Below are positions 23,161 through 33,668 of a stretch of DNA of 64,000 nt, piece after piece. The stretch is from Molossus alvarezi (Eukaryota > Chordata > Mammalia > Chiroptera > Molossidae): the NCBI GenBank assembly GCA_037176705.1, contig CM073889.1:52135596-52199595 (forward strand), given 5' to 3'. Position numbers and translations under genes: made by a program. Position 1 is the stretch's first letter, and every line of letters starts with the position of its first letter. The notes below the pieces were generated by a model. That model did no database searches. It saw only the letters and a list, made by a program, of their open reading frames with translations, and was not told where the DNA came from.

Positions 23161-23763
23161 GCAGGGGTAGTGGGTCGGGAAAGAAGGCACCTGGTCACCG
23201 GCGGCGACACAGAGGCTGCAGTGACCCACCTATGCCACAGCTGTCCACAACCGTCTAACCTCCACGTTCCCGATGAAAGCAATGGTTTCGCCCCATTCCG
23301 GATTGCAAACCAGGAGTTGAATGTCCACTTTAGCAAAGGAGCCGGAACACTGAAAACTCTGCTCAAAGGGGCACCGACACGGCTGTATTGTAGACTTGGT
23401 TTTTTAAAGGCTTGTTTAAGCAGCCGGACAGCCATAGGATACGTTATCTTAAATTGACCCTACCCTTAGCCCTCTAGGGTGAGGAGAAAAGCGGGACACC
23501 ACGTCACACTTACTGAACATGTACCCCTATATATACCCAGAGGCGAGAGGAAGACGCGGACCCCACGCAGCGGCCAGCGCCGGAACTCTGAGGTGAGGGA
23601 CCGCAGGTTTTTACCCTGGTCTCCATGCCGCCCAGAGTAGTGAGCACCGACATTTTCGTCCTACCTGCTGACTTCCTGGCTCCGCAGCCCCACCAGAGGA
23701 GTGCGCAGCTCCCAAGCCCCTACCGCCTGTGCACCTCCGCAGACCCGCCGCGAACTTGCTCAC

Positions 23764-23965
23764 CTGGGCAGTGGGGGATCTACAGTCTCCAACCGCGCGG
23801 GTCACAAGAACGCGGGCCAAGGGCACCGGGCAGGCCCGCGGCTCCCACCCCGCGTCCACCAGCTGCTCTTTGTGTCTGAAGGTCCAGATGCTGCACTTCC
23901 CTGGGCCACCAGGCACCGTCCCCTCGGCCTCTGGGCGCTGGGGACTGTAGGCTAAACACCGAGGG
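23764..23965 (-). other. Candidate non-coding first exon on the minus strand (NINL?)
   Basis: Minus-strand sequence from just downstream of the ETS/Sp1 sites to a strong donor: the exon end reads CTGCCCAG and the intron starts GTGAGCAAG (GT at 23762-23763). The upstream boundary is a guess from the position of the promoter motifs. The overlapping 141-codon minus-strand frame has no recognised domain and is probably a CpG-island shadow. I cannot rule out that the real transcript runs on the plus strand. Confidence 0.35.
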
Positions 23966-24019
23966 GAGGACCGGAAGTGGGTCAGGCGTGGGGCGGGACC
24001 GGAAGTGCGCGGGGCGGGG

Positions 24020-24251
24020 CGAAGATTGTTAGCCACTGGAGGCCTGGTATGTAGTGCGCCGAGGTGTGTGGCGCTGCCCTTGTGGACTAAGGCTCCTCCA
24101 CAGGCTCTGGGGTTTTTCTGGAAGTGTAAGCTCGGGGCGTGAGCCCCTACGGACCTGTCTGATCCCTGTAAGCCATGTGTTCTGTGTGAGATTTGGTTCT
24201 CGGTCTAGCATCCTCTTCTGGAAACACCTGAAGGAGGCCGACTAAGCAAAG
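24020..24251 (+). other. Candidate divergent non-coding exon on the plus strand
   Basis: Downstream of the Sp1/ETS cluster, GC-rich sequence ends at a donor-like 'gcaaag|gtaata' (GT at 24252-24253). No convincing coding sequence is present. CpG-island promoters often fire in both directions, so a short divergent transcript is plausible but unproven. Confidence 0.25.
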
Positions 24252-24289
24252 GTAATACCCCGAATTCGTAGGTAAGGAAACCAGGAAAC

Positions 24290-24850
24290 ATAAAACTTCT
24301 GGTTACTATCTTCCCATCATTCATGCAATCAATAAATATTTATTAAGTATCCACTCATGCCAGGAATTGTCCTAGAGGCTGAGAATACAGCAGTCACGAC
24401 TGGGGTGGGGGCAAAAATATCTCTGCCTCTTTGGAATATACAGCTGGAAAACAATTAAAAATTTAAATAAAATATACAAAAATGTTCAACCGTTACAAAT
24501 GCTAAGGTGGAGCAACTTAAGAGAAGGAGATAAAGAGTACAGGAGCTTGGCCAGGCAAGGTCAGTGGGAAAGTGACATTTTAAGTGAAAGCCAAAAGGAA
24601 GTGAGGGAAGGAGACAGGCAGACATCTGTGGGAGCAGCTTGCTGAGGCCCTGAGGCTAAAGGATGCCCAGTAAGTTTCAATGTGATGGGAAGAGTGAGCC
24701 TGGGGGAGTATGGTATGTGAGGTCAGAGAGAAGTACCAGATAGACTGAAAGGAATGTAGGGCCTTGCTGCCTTTTGTAAAGGCATGGTTTCTACTCTGAG
24801 TGTTTAGCAAAGGGAACTTGTGGTCTGATGTAACAAAAATCACTCAGGCA
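24290..24850 (-). mobile_element. Ancient L2 relic, first segment
   Basis: The motif order of a reversed L2 3' half is present: 'caataaatatttattaagta', 'gctgagaatacagcag', 'gccctgaggc', 'gtagggccttgctgcc' and 'tactctgagtgtttagcaaa'. It continues at 25196 and again at 26690 after two younger insertions. Confidence 0.7.
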
Positions 24851-24852
24851 CC

Positions 24853-25190
24853 TGTGTGGGTATGAGTATTGTCTAGCCAGAGAAAGAAGATATCTACTAA
24901 TAAGGACCCCTGGTGGCCAACTTGGCTCAAATTTAAAAGCAGTCTAAGCTGTCCAGCCAAAGGGGGACTGGGGGGCTTGTCCCAGGGCCACCTTGCCCCA
25001 GGGCTGTGGCACAACAGTGCTGTTCTATAGCCATGCTGCTTCATAATTGAGCTGTAACACTATTGAGCTGTTCCATAGCTGTGCTGTATCACAATCGAGC
25101 TGTTTGCACTGAAAATAATTTCTTTCTTTACCACTCCAAATTGGAGGTTCCTATCAGCGTTGAGTTCACACCAACAACTGTCTGTTGACA
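24853..25190 (+). mobile_element. Solo LTR-like element inserted in the L2 relic
   Basis: Starts TGTG and ends TTGACA, interrupting the L2 reading. It contains 'ccccagggctgt', repeated 'attgagctgt' words, and a 3' part with 'actccaaattggaggttcct' and 'gcgttgagttcaca'. The same blocks appear in reverse orientation at 60290-60440, so both are copies of one endogenous-retrovirus LTR family. No internal retroviral genes are present. No clean target-site duplication was seen. Confidence 0.55.
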
Positions 25191-25195
25191 GTAAG

Positions 25196-25245
25196 AAGAA
25201 AAAAGACAGAGGCAGAAGTAAGGAGACCATTAAAAAGTAATGGCA
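25196..25245 (-). mobile_element. L2 relic, short middle segment
   Basis: 'gacagaggcagaagtaaggag' fits the reversed L2 consensus ('ggaggcagggagaccagtta') and links the segments at 24290 and 26690. Confidence 0.6.
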
Positions 25246-26673
25246 TGCCTAAAGGACAATGACATTTTTCACAGAAACAGAACAAAAATTTCTAAAATTT
25301 GTAAGGAACCACAAAGGACTCCAAATAGCCAAAGAAATTCTGAGACAAAATTAAAAAAATAAAAAAGCCAGAGGTAATACACTCCTCAATTCAAACTATA
25401 CTCCAAAGTAATCAAAACAGTATGGTATTGGCAGAGAAACAGACACACAGACCAATGGAACAGAATTGAGAACCCAGAACTAAACTGACAGACATATGGG
25501 AAACTCATTTATGACAAAGGATCCAAGAACACACAATGCAGAAAGAAAAGTCTCTCCATAAATGGTGTTGGGCCCTGGCCGGTTTTGCTCAGTGGTTAGA
25601 GCATTGTCCTGCGGTCCAGAGAGACCCGGGTTCAGTTCCTGCTAAGGTCATGTACCTTGGTTGCAGTTTCTCCCCGGTCCTGGCCATGGTTGAGGTCATG
25701 TGGGTGTCAACCAGTCAATGTGTCTCTCATGTCAATGTTTCTCTTTCTCTCTCTTCTCCCCTCTCTCCCTCCCACTCTATCTGAAGATAAATGCAAAAAT
25801 GTCCTCGGTAAGGATTAAAAAGAAATGGACAGAGGATCTAAATAGATATTTTTGTAAGACATATAGACAGCCAACAGGTACAGGAAAAGATGCTTAGCAT
25901 CATTAATCATCAGGGAAATGCAAATCAAAAGCACAATGATATATTACCTCACACCTGTTAGATTGGTCATTATCAAAAAGACAAGAAATAATAAGTGAGA
26001 ATATGGAGAAAGGGAGACCTCCATGCACTGCTTGTGGGAATGTAAACTGGTGCAGCTACTATGGAAAACACTATGGAGTTTTCTTTAAAAATTAAGAATA
26101 GGACTACATATGATCCAGCAATTCTTTTTCTGGGTATTTATTTAAAGTACACAAAAACAACTAATTTGAAAAGATATGTGTTTCCGTATGTTCTTTGCTG
26201 CATTATTTATAATAGCCATGATATAAAAACAACCTAAGTATTCACTGATGTATAAATGAATAAAGATGATGTGGTACATATATACAATGGAATATTACTT
26301 AGCTATAAAAAGATGCAATATTGCTATTTGTGACAACATGGATGAATATTGAGGGTATTATGCTAAATAAAATAAGTCAGAAAAGGACAAAAACCATGTG
26401 ATTTCACTCGTGCGGAAAAAAACAAAAGTAACAAATAAACTAAGAAAACAAATTTTAAAAACCTCATAACAGTATGGTGGTTACCAGAGGGGAAGGGGAT
26501 GGCAGGACACATGTGAAATGGGTAAAGGAAGTCAAACAGGTGGAAATGAGACTTTTGGTGGTGAGCATACAATAACGCATACAAAGATCAAATTATAACA
26601 TGCACATGAAATGTATGTAATGTTATTAACCAATGTTACCTCAATTAAATAAATTAATTTGTTTAAATAAAAA
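25246..26673 (+). mobile_element. 5'-truncated L1 with TSD, older subfamily
   Basis: Late ORF2 sequence ('aatggaacagaattgagaac', 'tcatcagggaaatgcaaatc', 'gtggtacatatatacaatgg') with a distinct 3'UTR ending in an A-rich tail. A duplication of about 14 bp with mismatches ('aaaaagtaatggca' at 25232-25245, 'aagaagtgatggca' at 26674-26687) flanks it. Part of ORF2 on either side of the nested SINE is missing. Confidence 0.8.
25571..25821 (+). mobile_element. Ves SINE in the L1 at 25246
   Basis: Head 'ccctggccggttttgctcag', B box 'gggttcagttcc', CT-rich middle and 'gtcctcggtaaggattaaaa' tail. The L1 reading skips from 'aaatggtgttgg' to 'aaatggacagagg', so some hundreds of L1 bases were lost at or near this site. 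Confidence 0.9.
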
Positions 26674-26678
26674 AAGAA

Positions 26679-26870
26679 GTGATGGCAATAATTAGGCTGA
26701 GACAAGGGTGACTTGGACCAAGGTGGAAGTGGTAAAAAGTGGTCAGATTCAGGATATGTGGTGTTTGGAGTGTTCCAGCAGAAATGATGTGCCTCTAGCT
26801 TAGAAGTGGGTTGTGTGAGAGAGAGAAGTCAAGGATGACTCCAAGGTTTTGGCCTGAGCAACCACAGGTT
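26679..26870 (-). mobile_element. L2 relic, third segment
   Basis: 'gacttggaccaaggtggaag', 'aagtggtcagattcaggata' and 'aaggatgactccaaggtttt' follow the reversed L2 consensus in order. Confidence 0.65.
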
Positions 26871-26874
26871 ATTA

Positions 26875-27065
26875 ATTTTGTACTAGGTTCTTTCTATGCA
26901 TAACTTCATTTTAATCCTCAGAACAGTCCCAGAACCATCATCATTTTACAGAGTAGGCAATAAAGCTTAAGAGGTTAAATAATATTCATACAGCTCCCAG
27001 GTGTCAAGATCTGACCCCAGAACTTGCATTTACAATAGCTAGCCAGCTGTCAGGCTACTGAGCCA
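26875..27065 (+). mobile_element. MIR SINE relic
   Basis: Order of MIR core blocks: 'tactaggttctttctatgca', 'ttcattttaatcctcagaac', 'attttacagagtagg', 'aagaggttaaataa' and 'cagctcccaggtgtcaa'. MIRs are ancient tRNA-derived SINEs shared by mammals. Confidence 0.8.
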
Positions 27066-27074
27066 AGACCTAGG

Positions 27075-27650
27075 CCTGCATCATCCTACCCCCATGTCTA
27101 TACTTGGTGTACTGACTTTCTCCTTCACCCTCACACATTATAATAAAACTACTCTTGCCAGTGATCTCATTGATCTCCCAGTTGCCAATGAAGAAGGCTG
27201 TCTTCATTCCTTATCTTAGTGGCTCCAGGGCATAAACAAGCTCCACTCTGGCTTCCCTAACCCAGCACTCTTGACTGTCCTGTGGCTTCTCGAGCTATTC
27301 CTTCTCAAAGCTCCCTTTTGGTCCTCCTTTCTCCTTCGCTAAATAATTTTATTCACAAAGGTACTAGACTTAGCTCTCCACTCTCTTTGCATACTCTTTC
27401 AGTGATTCCATTCTGTCCCCTTTCTTAAGTCACCAACCTTGTTCTAATTGAGGCATCCTCAGTATTTCTAGCCCTGTTCTCACTCTGGTTCTCACTCTCT
27501 TTCTCTCTTAAAGCCCCAAACATCCAATTCCATTTCCATGACCCAAACAGTTCAAGCTCAACCAGTCAACAAATATCTTTCCCCTGTGGACTATATTCTT
27601 AAGTTCAGAGACAGTCCATTCATCTTTCTAGCTTTTGACAAGCTCAGACC
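27075..27650 (+). mobile_element. Probable L2 reverse-transcriptase-region relic
   Basis: Matches the sense strand of L2 RT coding sequence: 'cagtgatctcattgatctcc', 'ctggcttccctaacccagca' and 'gctattccttctcaaagctc'. It is heavily decayed with no long open frame. Confidence 0.5.
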
Positions 27651-29055
27651 TTATTCATCTTTTTAGCTTTTGGCACACTCAGTACACAAACCTCCCTCAG
27701 TGCCATCTTGGCCAATGGGGAGACTCCTTGGTACTCTGACTGTCTACTGGTAATAATTTTCCCCTTCAAAACTCTGGACCCTTGTAATTTTATGAGGGTA
27801 AATGGATGGAGGTTTCATCTTCTGTAGTTTCTTCCTGCTCTCAAGGGGCATAGTCGCACCTATTCCTGGGTCCAGAGATTCCTGCTAATTACTAAAAGAA
27901 GTGGGTCAAGGATTGCTGTCTTTGGAAGGTGGCATACGCAGTGTCTAGATGATGGCACTGCTGATTTCAAGAGGTGGTGTTGCAGATGTGCTTCCAAATT
28001 GAGGCCTACTGTGTGCACAAGCAATCAAATATTTAGTGAGGAGTATGCCTAGTGATGCCTTGTAATGAAATTAGAAACTAGAGAGACAAAAGGATCCTTA
28101 TGATCTTATCTTGAGCAGAGCTTGGGGTGGCACACCCAACAGTGGGATAAGTTTGCAGCAGAAGCCACTGTCTGGGAAATGCAGAGAAAGGTATTATCAG
28201 TCAAAGCATGGGCATAAAGTATAACAATTGTCAAAAAGTAATAATAAAATAAAAAGTACCATGTCACTTAGCTTTGAGGGGTGCTGTTCCTTTACAAAAA
28301 AGAAATTTTAAATTTCTTTTAGAAGTGCAGGTCTAGCTTTCCCTTACAGTATCAAGAGCAACAAGGCCTGAGTCCTCCTCAGGCAGTGCCCTCTTTATTC
28401 ACATGTGGCGGATCCAAGGCTTGATTTCTGTGAGCTTTAGGGAAGAGTGTATTGTCAGCAGGACATCACAGGAACTGGTCCATTGCTCAGCTAACTGCTG
28501 TTCAGGACCTTGAGTCTTCCAGGCCTTTAGTAAGATTCAGTCTCTTCAGCTGGAATGGATGTAAGGGCTCTTCAGATGGGTAGATAGACCTGCACTGAGA
28601 ACTTGTGCAAAATTGTTAGTGTTCGCTCTAAATGATATACGTATTGTTTGACTTTTGATTCATGTTCTAAATCTAAAGGGGTGTTCCTAAAACAGAAACT
28701 TGGAAAAGTCTCCCATAAACTATTTCAAAAGGGCTTACTGGAAGTCAGCTTCAGGGTGTTATCTGAATCCAGAGCAAGGCAATAGATCCCATTTCATATG
28801 TGTTTCATGACATACTGTTGCAAGAGTCTTCCTTATTGTGTAGTTTATTTTCTCAGTCTTCCTCATAGATTTGGGTTTTCAAGATATATGTAGTTTCTAA
28901 TGAATCTGTAATGCCTGTCCTGTTTTCTGGGAGATTTCTGAAGCACATGATTTTAAGAATTTCTGTAATACTGCTTGAATTTCCTTTAAAGCTTCCTTTT
29001 TAAGAGGGTATTATTTCTTCTATGGAATCTGTGCTCCTTATTTCAGGTTACTTTT
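27651..29055. other. Unassigned non-coding interval
   Basis: About 1.4 kb with no recognised gene, SINE or L1. There is no long open frame. It may contain old LTR-element sequence, but nothing could be tied to a family by eye. Confidence 0.4.
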
Positions 29056-29059
29056 TTCT

Positions 29060-29735
29060 CCCCCCAATTCTTATTAATTTATTTCTGTTACAGATGTTTC
29101 TCTTTTTCCTACCCTAGACACCCTGCTCCTCATCCCATTCAACCCCCCAGCATTATTGTCTATATCCACTGGTTATGCATACACGCATATAAGTTCTTTG
29201 GTACATCTCATTTATCCCCCCCGCCACCATCCTTCTTTGAGGTTTGTCAGTCTGAACCATACTCCTTTCCACGTCTCTGGGTCTATTTTGTTCATCAGCC
29301 CACCTTGTTTATTTTATTCCACAAATAAGTGAGATCATGTGGTATTTGTCTTTCACTGATGGGCTTATTTTGCTTAGCATTATACTCGTGAAGTCCCTCC
29401 ATGTCATCTCAAAGGATAAGAGATCTTTCTTTCTTAAAACTGCATAGTATTCCATTGTATATATGTACCACACCTTTGTATCCCCTCATCAATTGATGGA
29501 CACTTGGGCTGTTTCCAGATCTTAACAATTATAAATAATGCTGCTATTAACATAGGGGTACATACATTTTTTCTGATTGGTGTTTCAGGTTTCTTAGGGT
29601 ATATTCCTAGAGGTGGGATCGCTGGTTCATTGTCAGATCAATTTTTAATTTTTTGAGGAAACACCATAATGTTTTCCATAGTGGCTGCACCAGTCTGCAT
29701 TCCCACTAGCAGTATACTGTGAAAACAGTGTTTTC
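29060..29735 (-). mobile_element. L1-D 3' end (3'UTR and ORF2 end)
   Basis: A reversed tail ('ttaatttatttctgttacag'), reversed 3'UTR, and then the ORF2 end ('tgtatatatgtaccacacct', 'cattcccactagcagtatac'). The reading then jumps within L1 at about 29735. Confidence 0.85.
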
Positions 29736-30015
29736 ATATATGGCCTTTATTATGATCCCACCTACTTTCTCCTTCTTTTTCAAGATTGCTGTGGCTATTC
29801 GGGGTCTCATTTGATCCATATGAACTATTGAAGTATTTATTCTACTTCAGTGAAATATGTCATTGCTATTTTGATGGTGAGTGCATTGAATTTATAGATT
29901 GCTTTGGGTACTATGGACATTTTAATGATGCTAATTAATCCAATCCATGAACAAGGTATGTGCTTCCACTGTTTCATACTTTCACACTGTACTGTAGTTT
30001 TCTGCAAATAAGTCC
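29736..30015 (-). mobile_element. L1-D internal ORF2 piece after a deletion
   Basis: 'catatatggcctttattatg' jumps to 'cttctttttcaagattgctg' and runs to 'gtagttttctgcaaataagt'. These blocks are in L1 order, but hundreds of bases between them are missing. The piece stops where the tail of L1-E begins, and no continuation was seen after L1-E. Confidence 0.7.
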
Positions 30016-33000
30016 TTTATTCTTTATTTTTATTTATTCATTTGTTTTTGTTACAGATATTTCTCTTTTTTTTATTGACACCCTCTTCCCTTCCCTCCAC
30101 GCCCACTCCATCTCCAACTTTGTTGTCTCTGTTCATTGGTCATGTATACATGCATATAGTTCTGTGATTTTTCTCTATGCCCCCATCTCTGAGGCTTCTC
30201 AGTCTGTACTCCACCTCTATGTCTCTGGGTTAATTTTGTTCAGCAGTTTGTTTACTTCATTATATTTCACAAATAAGTGAGATTATATGATATTTGCCTT
30301 TCTCTGCTTGGCTTATTTCACTTAGAATAATACTCTCCAGGTCCTTCCATGCCATCTCAAAGGATAAGAGATCGTTCTTTCTTACAACTTCATAGTGTTC
30401 CATTGTGTACATGTACCACAACTTTCTTATCCACTCATCTACTGATGGACACTTGGGTTGTTTCCAGATCTTAGCTATTGTAAATGGAGCTGCTATGAAC
30501 ATCAGGGTACATATATTCTGTCTGATTGTTGTTTCAGGTTTCTTAGTTTATATCCTATAAGTGGGATCACTGGGTCAAATGGCAGTTCAATTTTTAACTT
30601 TTTGAGGTAACACCATAAAGTTTTCCATAGAGGTTGCACCAGTCTGCATTCCCACCAGCAGTGTACTAGAGTCCCCTTTTCTCCACACCCGTGCCAACAC
30701 TTGTTTGATGAATTGTTTATGGCAGCCATTCTGACAGGTTTGAGGTGATACCTCATTGTTATTTTAATTTGCATCTCTCTGATGATTAGTGATGTTGAGC
30801 ATTTCTTCATATGTCTTTTAGCCATTTGTATGTCCTGTTTGGAGAGGTGTCTATTTAGTTCCTCTGCTCATTTTCTAATTGGGTTCATTGTCTTCCTTTT
30901 GTTGAGTTGTATGAGCACTTTATATATTTTGGAAAATAACCACTTATCTGATGCATCATTGGCGATTATGGTCTCTCATATAGTGAGATCCCTTTACGTT
31001 TTGATGGTTGTTTCTTTTGCTGTGCAGAAAATTGTAAGTTTGATGTAGTCCCATGTGTTCATTGTTTTCCTTTGTTTCTGCTGCCTTAGGTGATGTATCA
31101 GTAAAAATTCTGCAGAGCGTGATGTCTGAGATTTTGTTGCATACATTCTTCTAGAATTTCTGTGGATTTACGAGTTACATTTAAGTCTTTTATCCATTTT
31201 GAGTTTATTCTTGTGTATGGTGTAAGTTGGTGTTCTAGCTTCATTTTTTTTTTTTTTTTTTTTTGGAGCTGTCCAATTTTTCGAACACCATTTATTGAAG
31301 AGACTGTCTTGACTCCATTGTATGCTCTTGCCTTTGTCAAATATTAATTGAGCATATTGTCTTGGGTCAATTTCTGGGTTCTTTATTCTCTTTCATTCAT
31401 TTATCTACCTGTTCTTGTGCCAGTACCAGGCTGTTTTGATTACAGTGGCTTTGTAGTATAACCTGAAATCTGGTAATGTGGTCTCTCATGCTTTGTTCTT
31501 CTTTTAGAAAATTTTTGTGGCTAGTAGGGGTCTTTTTTTTTGTTTTATATAACCTTTTGGAGTGTTTGTTCTAGTTCTGTGAAGTATGTTGTTGGTATTT
31601 TGATGGGGATGGTGTCGAATCTATAGATTGCTTTGGGTAGTATGGACATTTTAATGATGTTAATTCTTCTAATCCATGAACAAGGTATGTGCTTCCATTT
31701 TTTATATCTTTCTCTATTTCTTTTTTCAATGTCCAGTAGTTTTCTACAAATAGGTCCTTTACTTCTTTGGTTAAATTTATTACTAGGTATCTTAAATTTT
31801 TTTGCTGCGATGGTAAATGGAATTGTTTTTTCAGTTTCTCTTTCTGTGAGTTCATCATTGGTGTATAAGAATGCCATCAATTTCTTGATGTTATTTTGTA
31901 ACCTGCTACTTTGCCAAATTCATGTATTAAATCTAGTAGATTTTTGATGAATTCTTTAGGTTTTTTTTATGTACAATATCATGTCATCTGCAAATAATGA
32001 CAGTTTCATTTCCTCCTTTCCAATTTGAATCCCTTTTATTTTTGCTTCTGTTCTCATTACTGTGGCTAAGAGTTCCAGAACTATGTTAAATAAGATTTTC
32101 AAAAGTGGAAACCCCTTTCTTGCTTCTGTTCTTAAGGAAAATGCTTTAATTTTTCCCATTGAGTATGACGTTGGATGTATGTTTTCATATATGGCCTTTA
32201 TTATGTCAAGATATGGCCCCTCTACTCCCACATTGCTGAGCATTTTTATTAGAAATGGGTGCTGGCTTTGTAAAATGCCTTTTCAGCATCTATTGGTATA
32301 ATGATATGGTTTTGCTTATGTGGTGTATCGCATTTATAGATTTGTGAATATTGTACCAGCCTTGCATTCCTGGGATTCATCCCATGTGGTCATTGTAAAT
32401 ACTTTTTTAATGTCCTGCTCGATTCAACTGGTGAAAATTTTAAGGATTTTGACATCTATGTTCATCAGGGATATTGGCTTGTAGTTTTCTTTCTTTGTAG
32501 TATCTTTATTTGTTTTGGAATTAGAATTATGCTGGCCTCATTAAATTAGTCTGGAAGTGTTCATTCTTACTGAATTTTTATGGAATTATTTGAAGAGAAT
32601 GGATGTTACTTCTTCTTTGAATGTTAGGTAAATCTCTCCCGTGAAGCCATCCAGGTCTGGGTTTTTGGTTGCTAAAAGTATCTTGATTACAGCTTCAGTT
32701 TCCTCAGTTGTTACTGGTCTGTTCAAGTTTTCTCTCTCTTCCTGATTCAGTTTTGGGAGAGTGTGTGTTTCTAAAAATTAGTCCATTGCACCTATATTGT
32801 CCAATTTGTTGGCATGTAATACTTCATAGTATTGTTAAAAAATCCTTTGTATTTCTGTGGTGCCAGTTGTTACTTCTCTTTCATTTCTGATTTTGCTTAT
32901 TAGGGTCCTCTCTTTTCTTTCTTGGTGAGTCTAACTAAGGGTCCATCAATCTTGTTTATCTTTTCAAAGAACGAGGTCTTTGTTTCACTGATATTTTGAA

Positions 33001-33655
33001 TTGTTTTTTTTTTTTTTTTTCATTTCTATTTGCTTATTTCTCCTCTGACCTTTATTATTTCTTTCCTTCGAATTGCTCTGGGTTTTTCTTTTTGTTTACT
33101 TTCTAGTTCTTTACATTGTATGGTTAGAAAGTCAATTCAAAAATTTTCTTGTTTCTTAAGGTAGGCCTGTGGTGCTATAAACCTCCCTCTCAGGACCTGT
33201 TTTGCTGAGTCCCATAGATTTTGTGTTGTTGTGTGTTCATTTTCATTGGTTTCCAGGAATTTTTAATTTTTTTCCTTAATCTCCTGGTAACCTATTTATT
33301 ATTTAAAATCATACTATTTGGCCTCCATGTGTTTGAGTGTTTTTGAGTATTTCTGTTGTAATTGATTTCTAGTTTCATGACATTTTGATCTGAGAACATG
33401 CTTGATATGATTTCAATCTTCTTGAACTTGTAGTGACTTACTTTGTGTCCTAACATGTAGTCTATCTTTGAGAATGTCCCATATGCACTTGAGAAGAATG
33501 TGAATTCTTTAGTTTGGGGGTTCAATTTTCTGTAGATACCTATTAAATCCATTTGATCTAGTGCATCATTTAGAGTCTTTGTTTCCTTGTTAACTTTTTT
33601 TCTAGAGAATCTATCCACTGATGTCATTGGGGTGTTGACATCTCCTTTGAAATCT

Positions 33656-33668
33656 TCTGGAAGTTTTT
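33656..33668. repeat. Target-site duplication, left copy (HAL1-like element)
   Basis: 'tctggaagttttt', identical to 35805-35817. Confidence 0.9.

Larger units (their letters stand above)
23530..24255. promoter_or_regulatory. CpG-rich promoter block, candidate NINL promoter
   Basis: A CpG-dense block in an otherwise CpG-poor region. It holds two copies of the ETS/GABPA-type site 'ccggaagtg' (23971 and 23999) and Sp1-type 'ggggcgggac' and 'ggggcggggc' boxes (about 23990 and 24011). There are splice-donor-like sites on both strands (23764 minus, 24251 plus), which fits a bidirectional CpG-island promoter. It lies 21 kb downstream of NANP. In the human genome as I recall it, the NINL promoter is the next one there, on the same strand as NANP. 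The name rests on synteny only. Confidence 0.55.

Noticed and set aside
23148..23457. Overlapping 95- and 99-codon frames on both strands
   Set aside because: No family match and no exon boundaries. Overlap on both strands points to chance.
23611..24036. 141-codon minus-strand frame in the CpG block
   Set aside because: The high GC content gives long open frames in several phases. No domain was recognised, and the strong donor at 23764 would splice it apart.
24853..25190. Full endogenous retrovirus around the LTR-like segments
   Set aside because: No gag, pol or env reading and no primer-binding site could be seen next to any LTR-like segment. They are solo LTRs or fragments.
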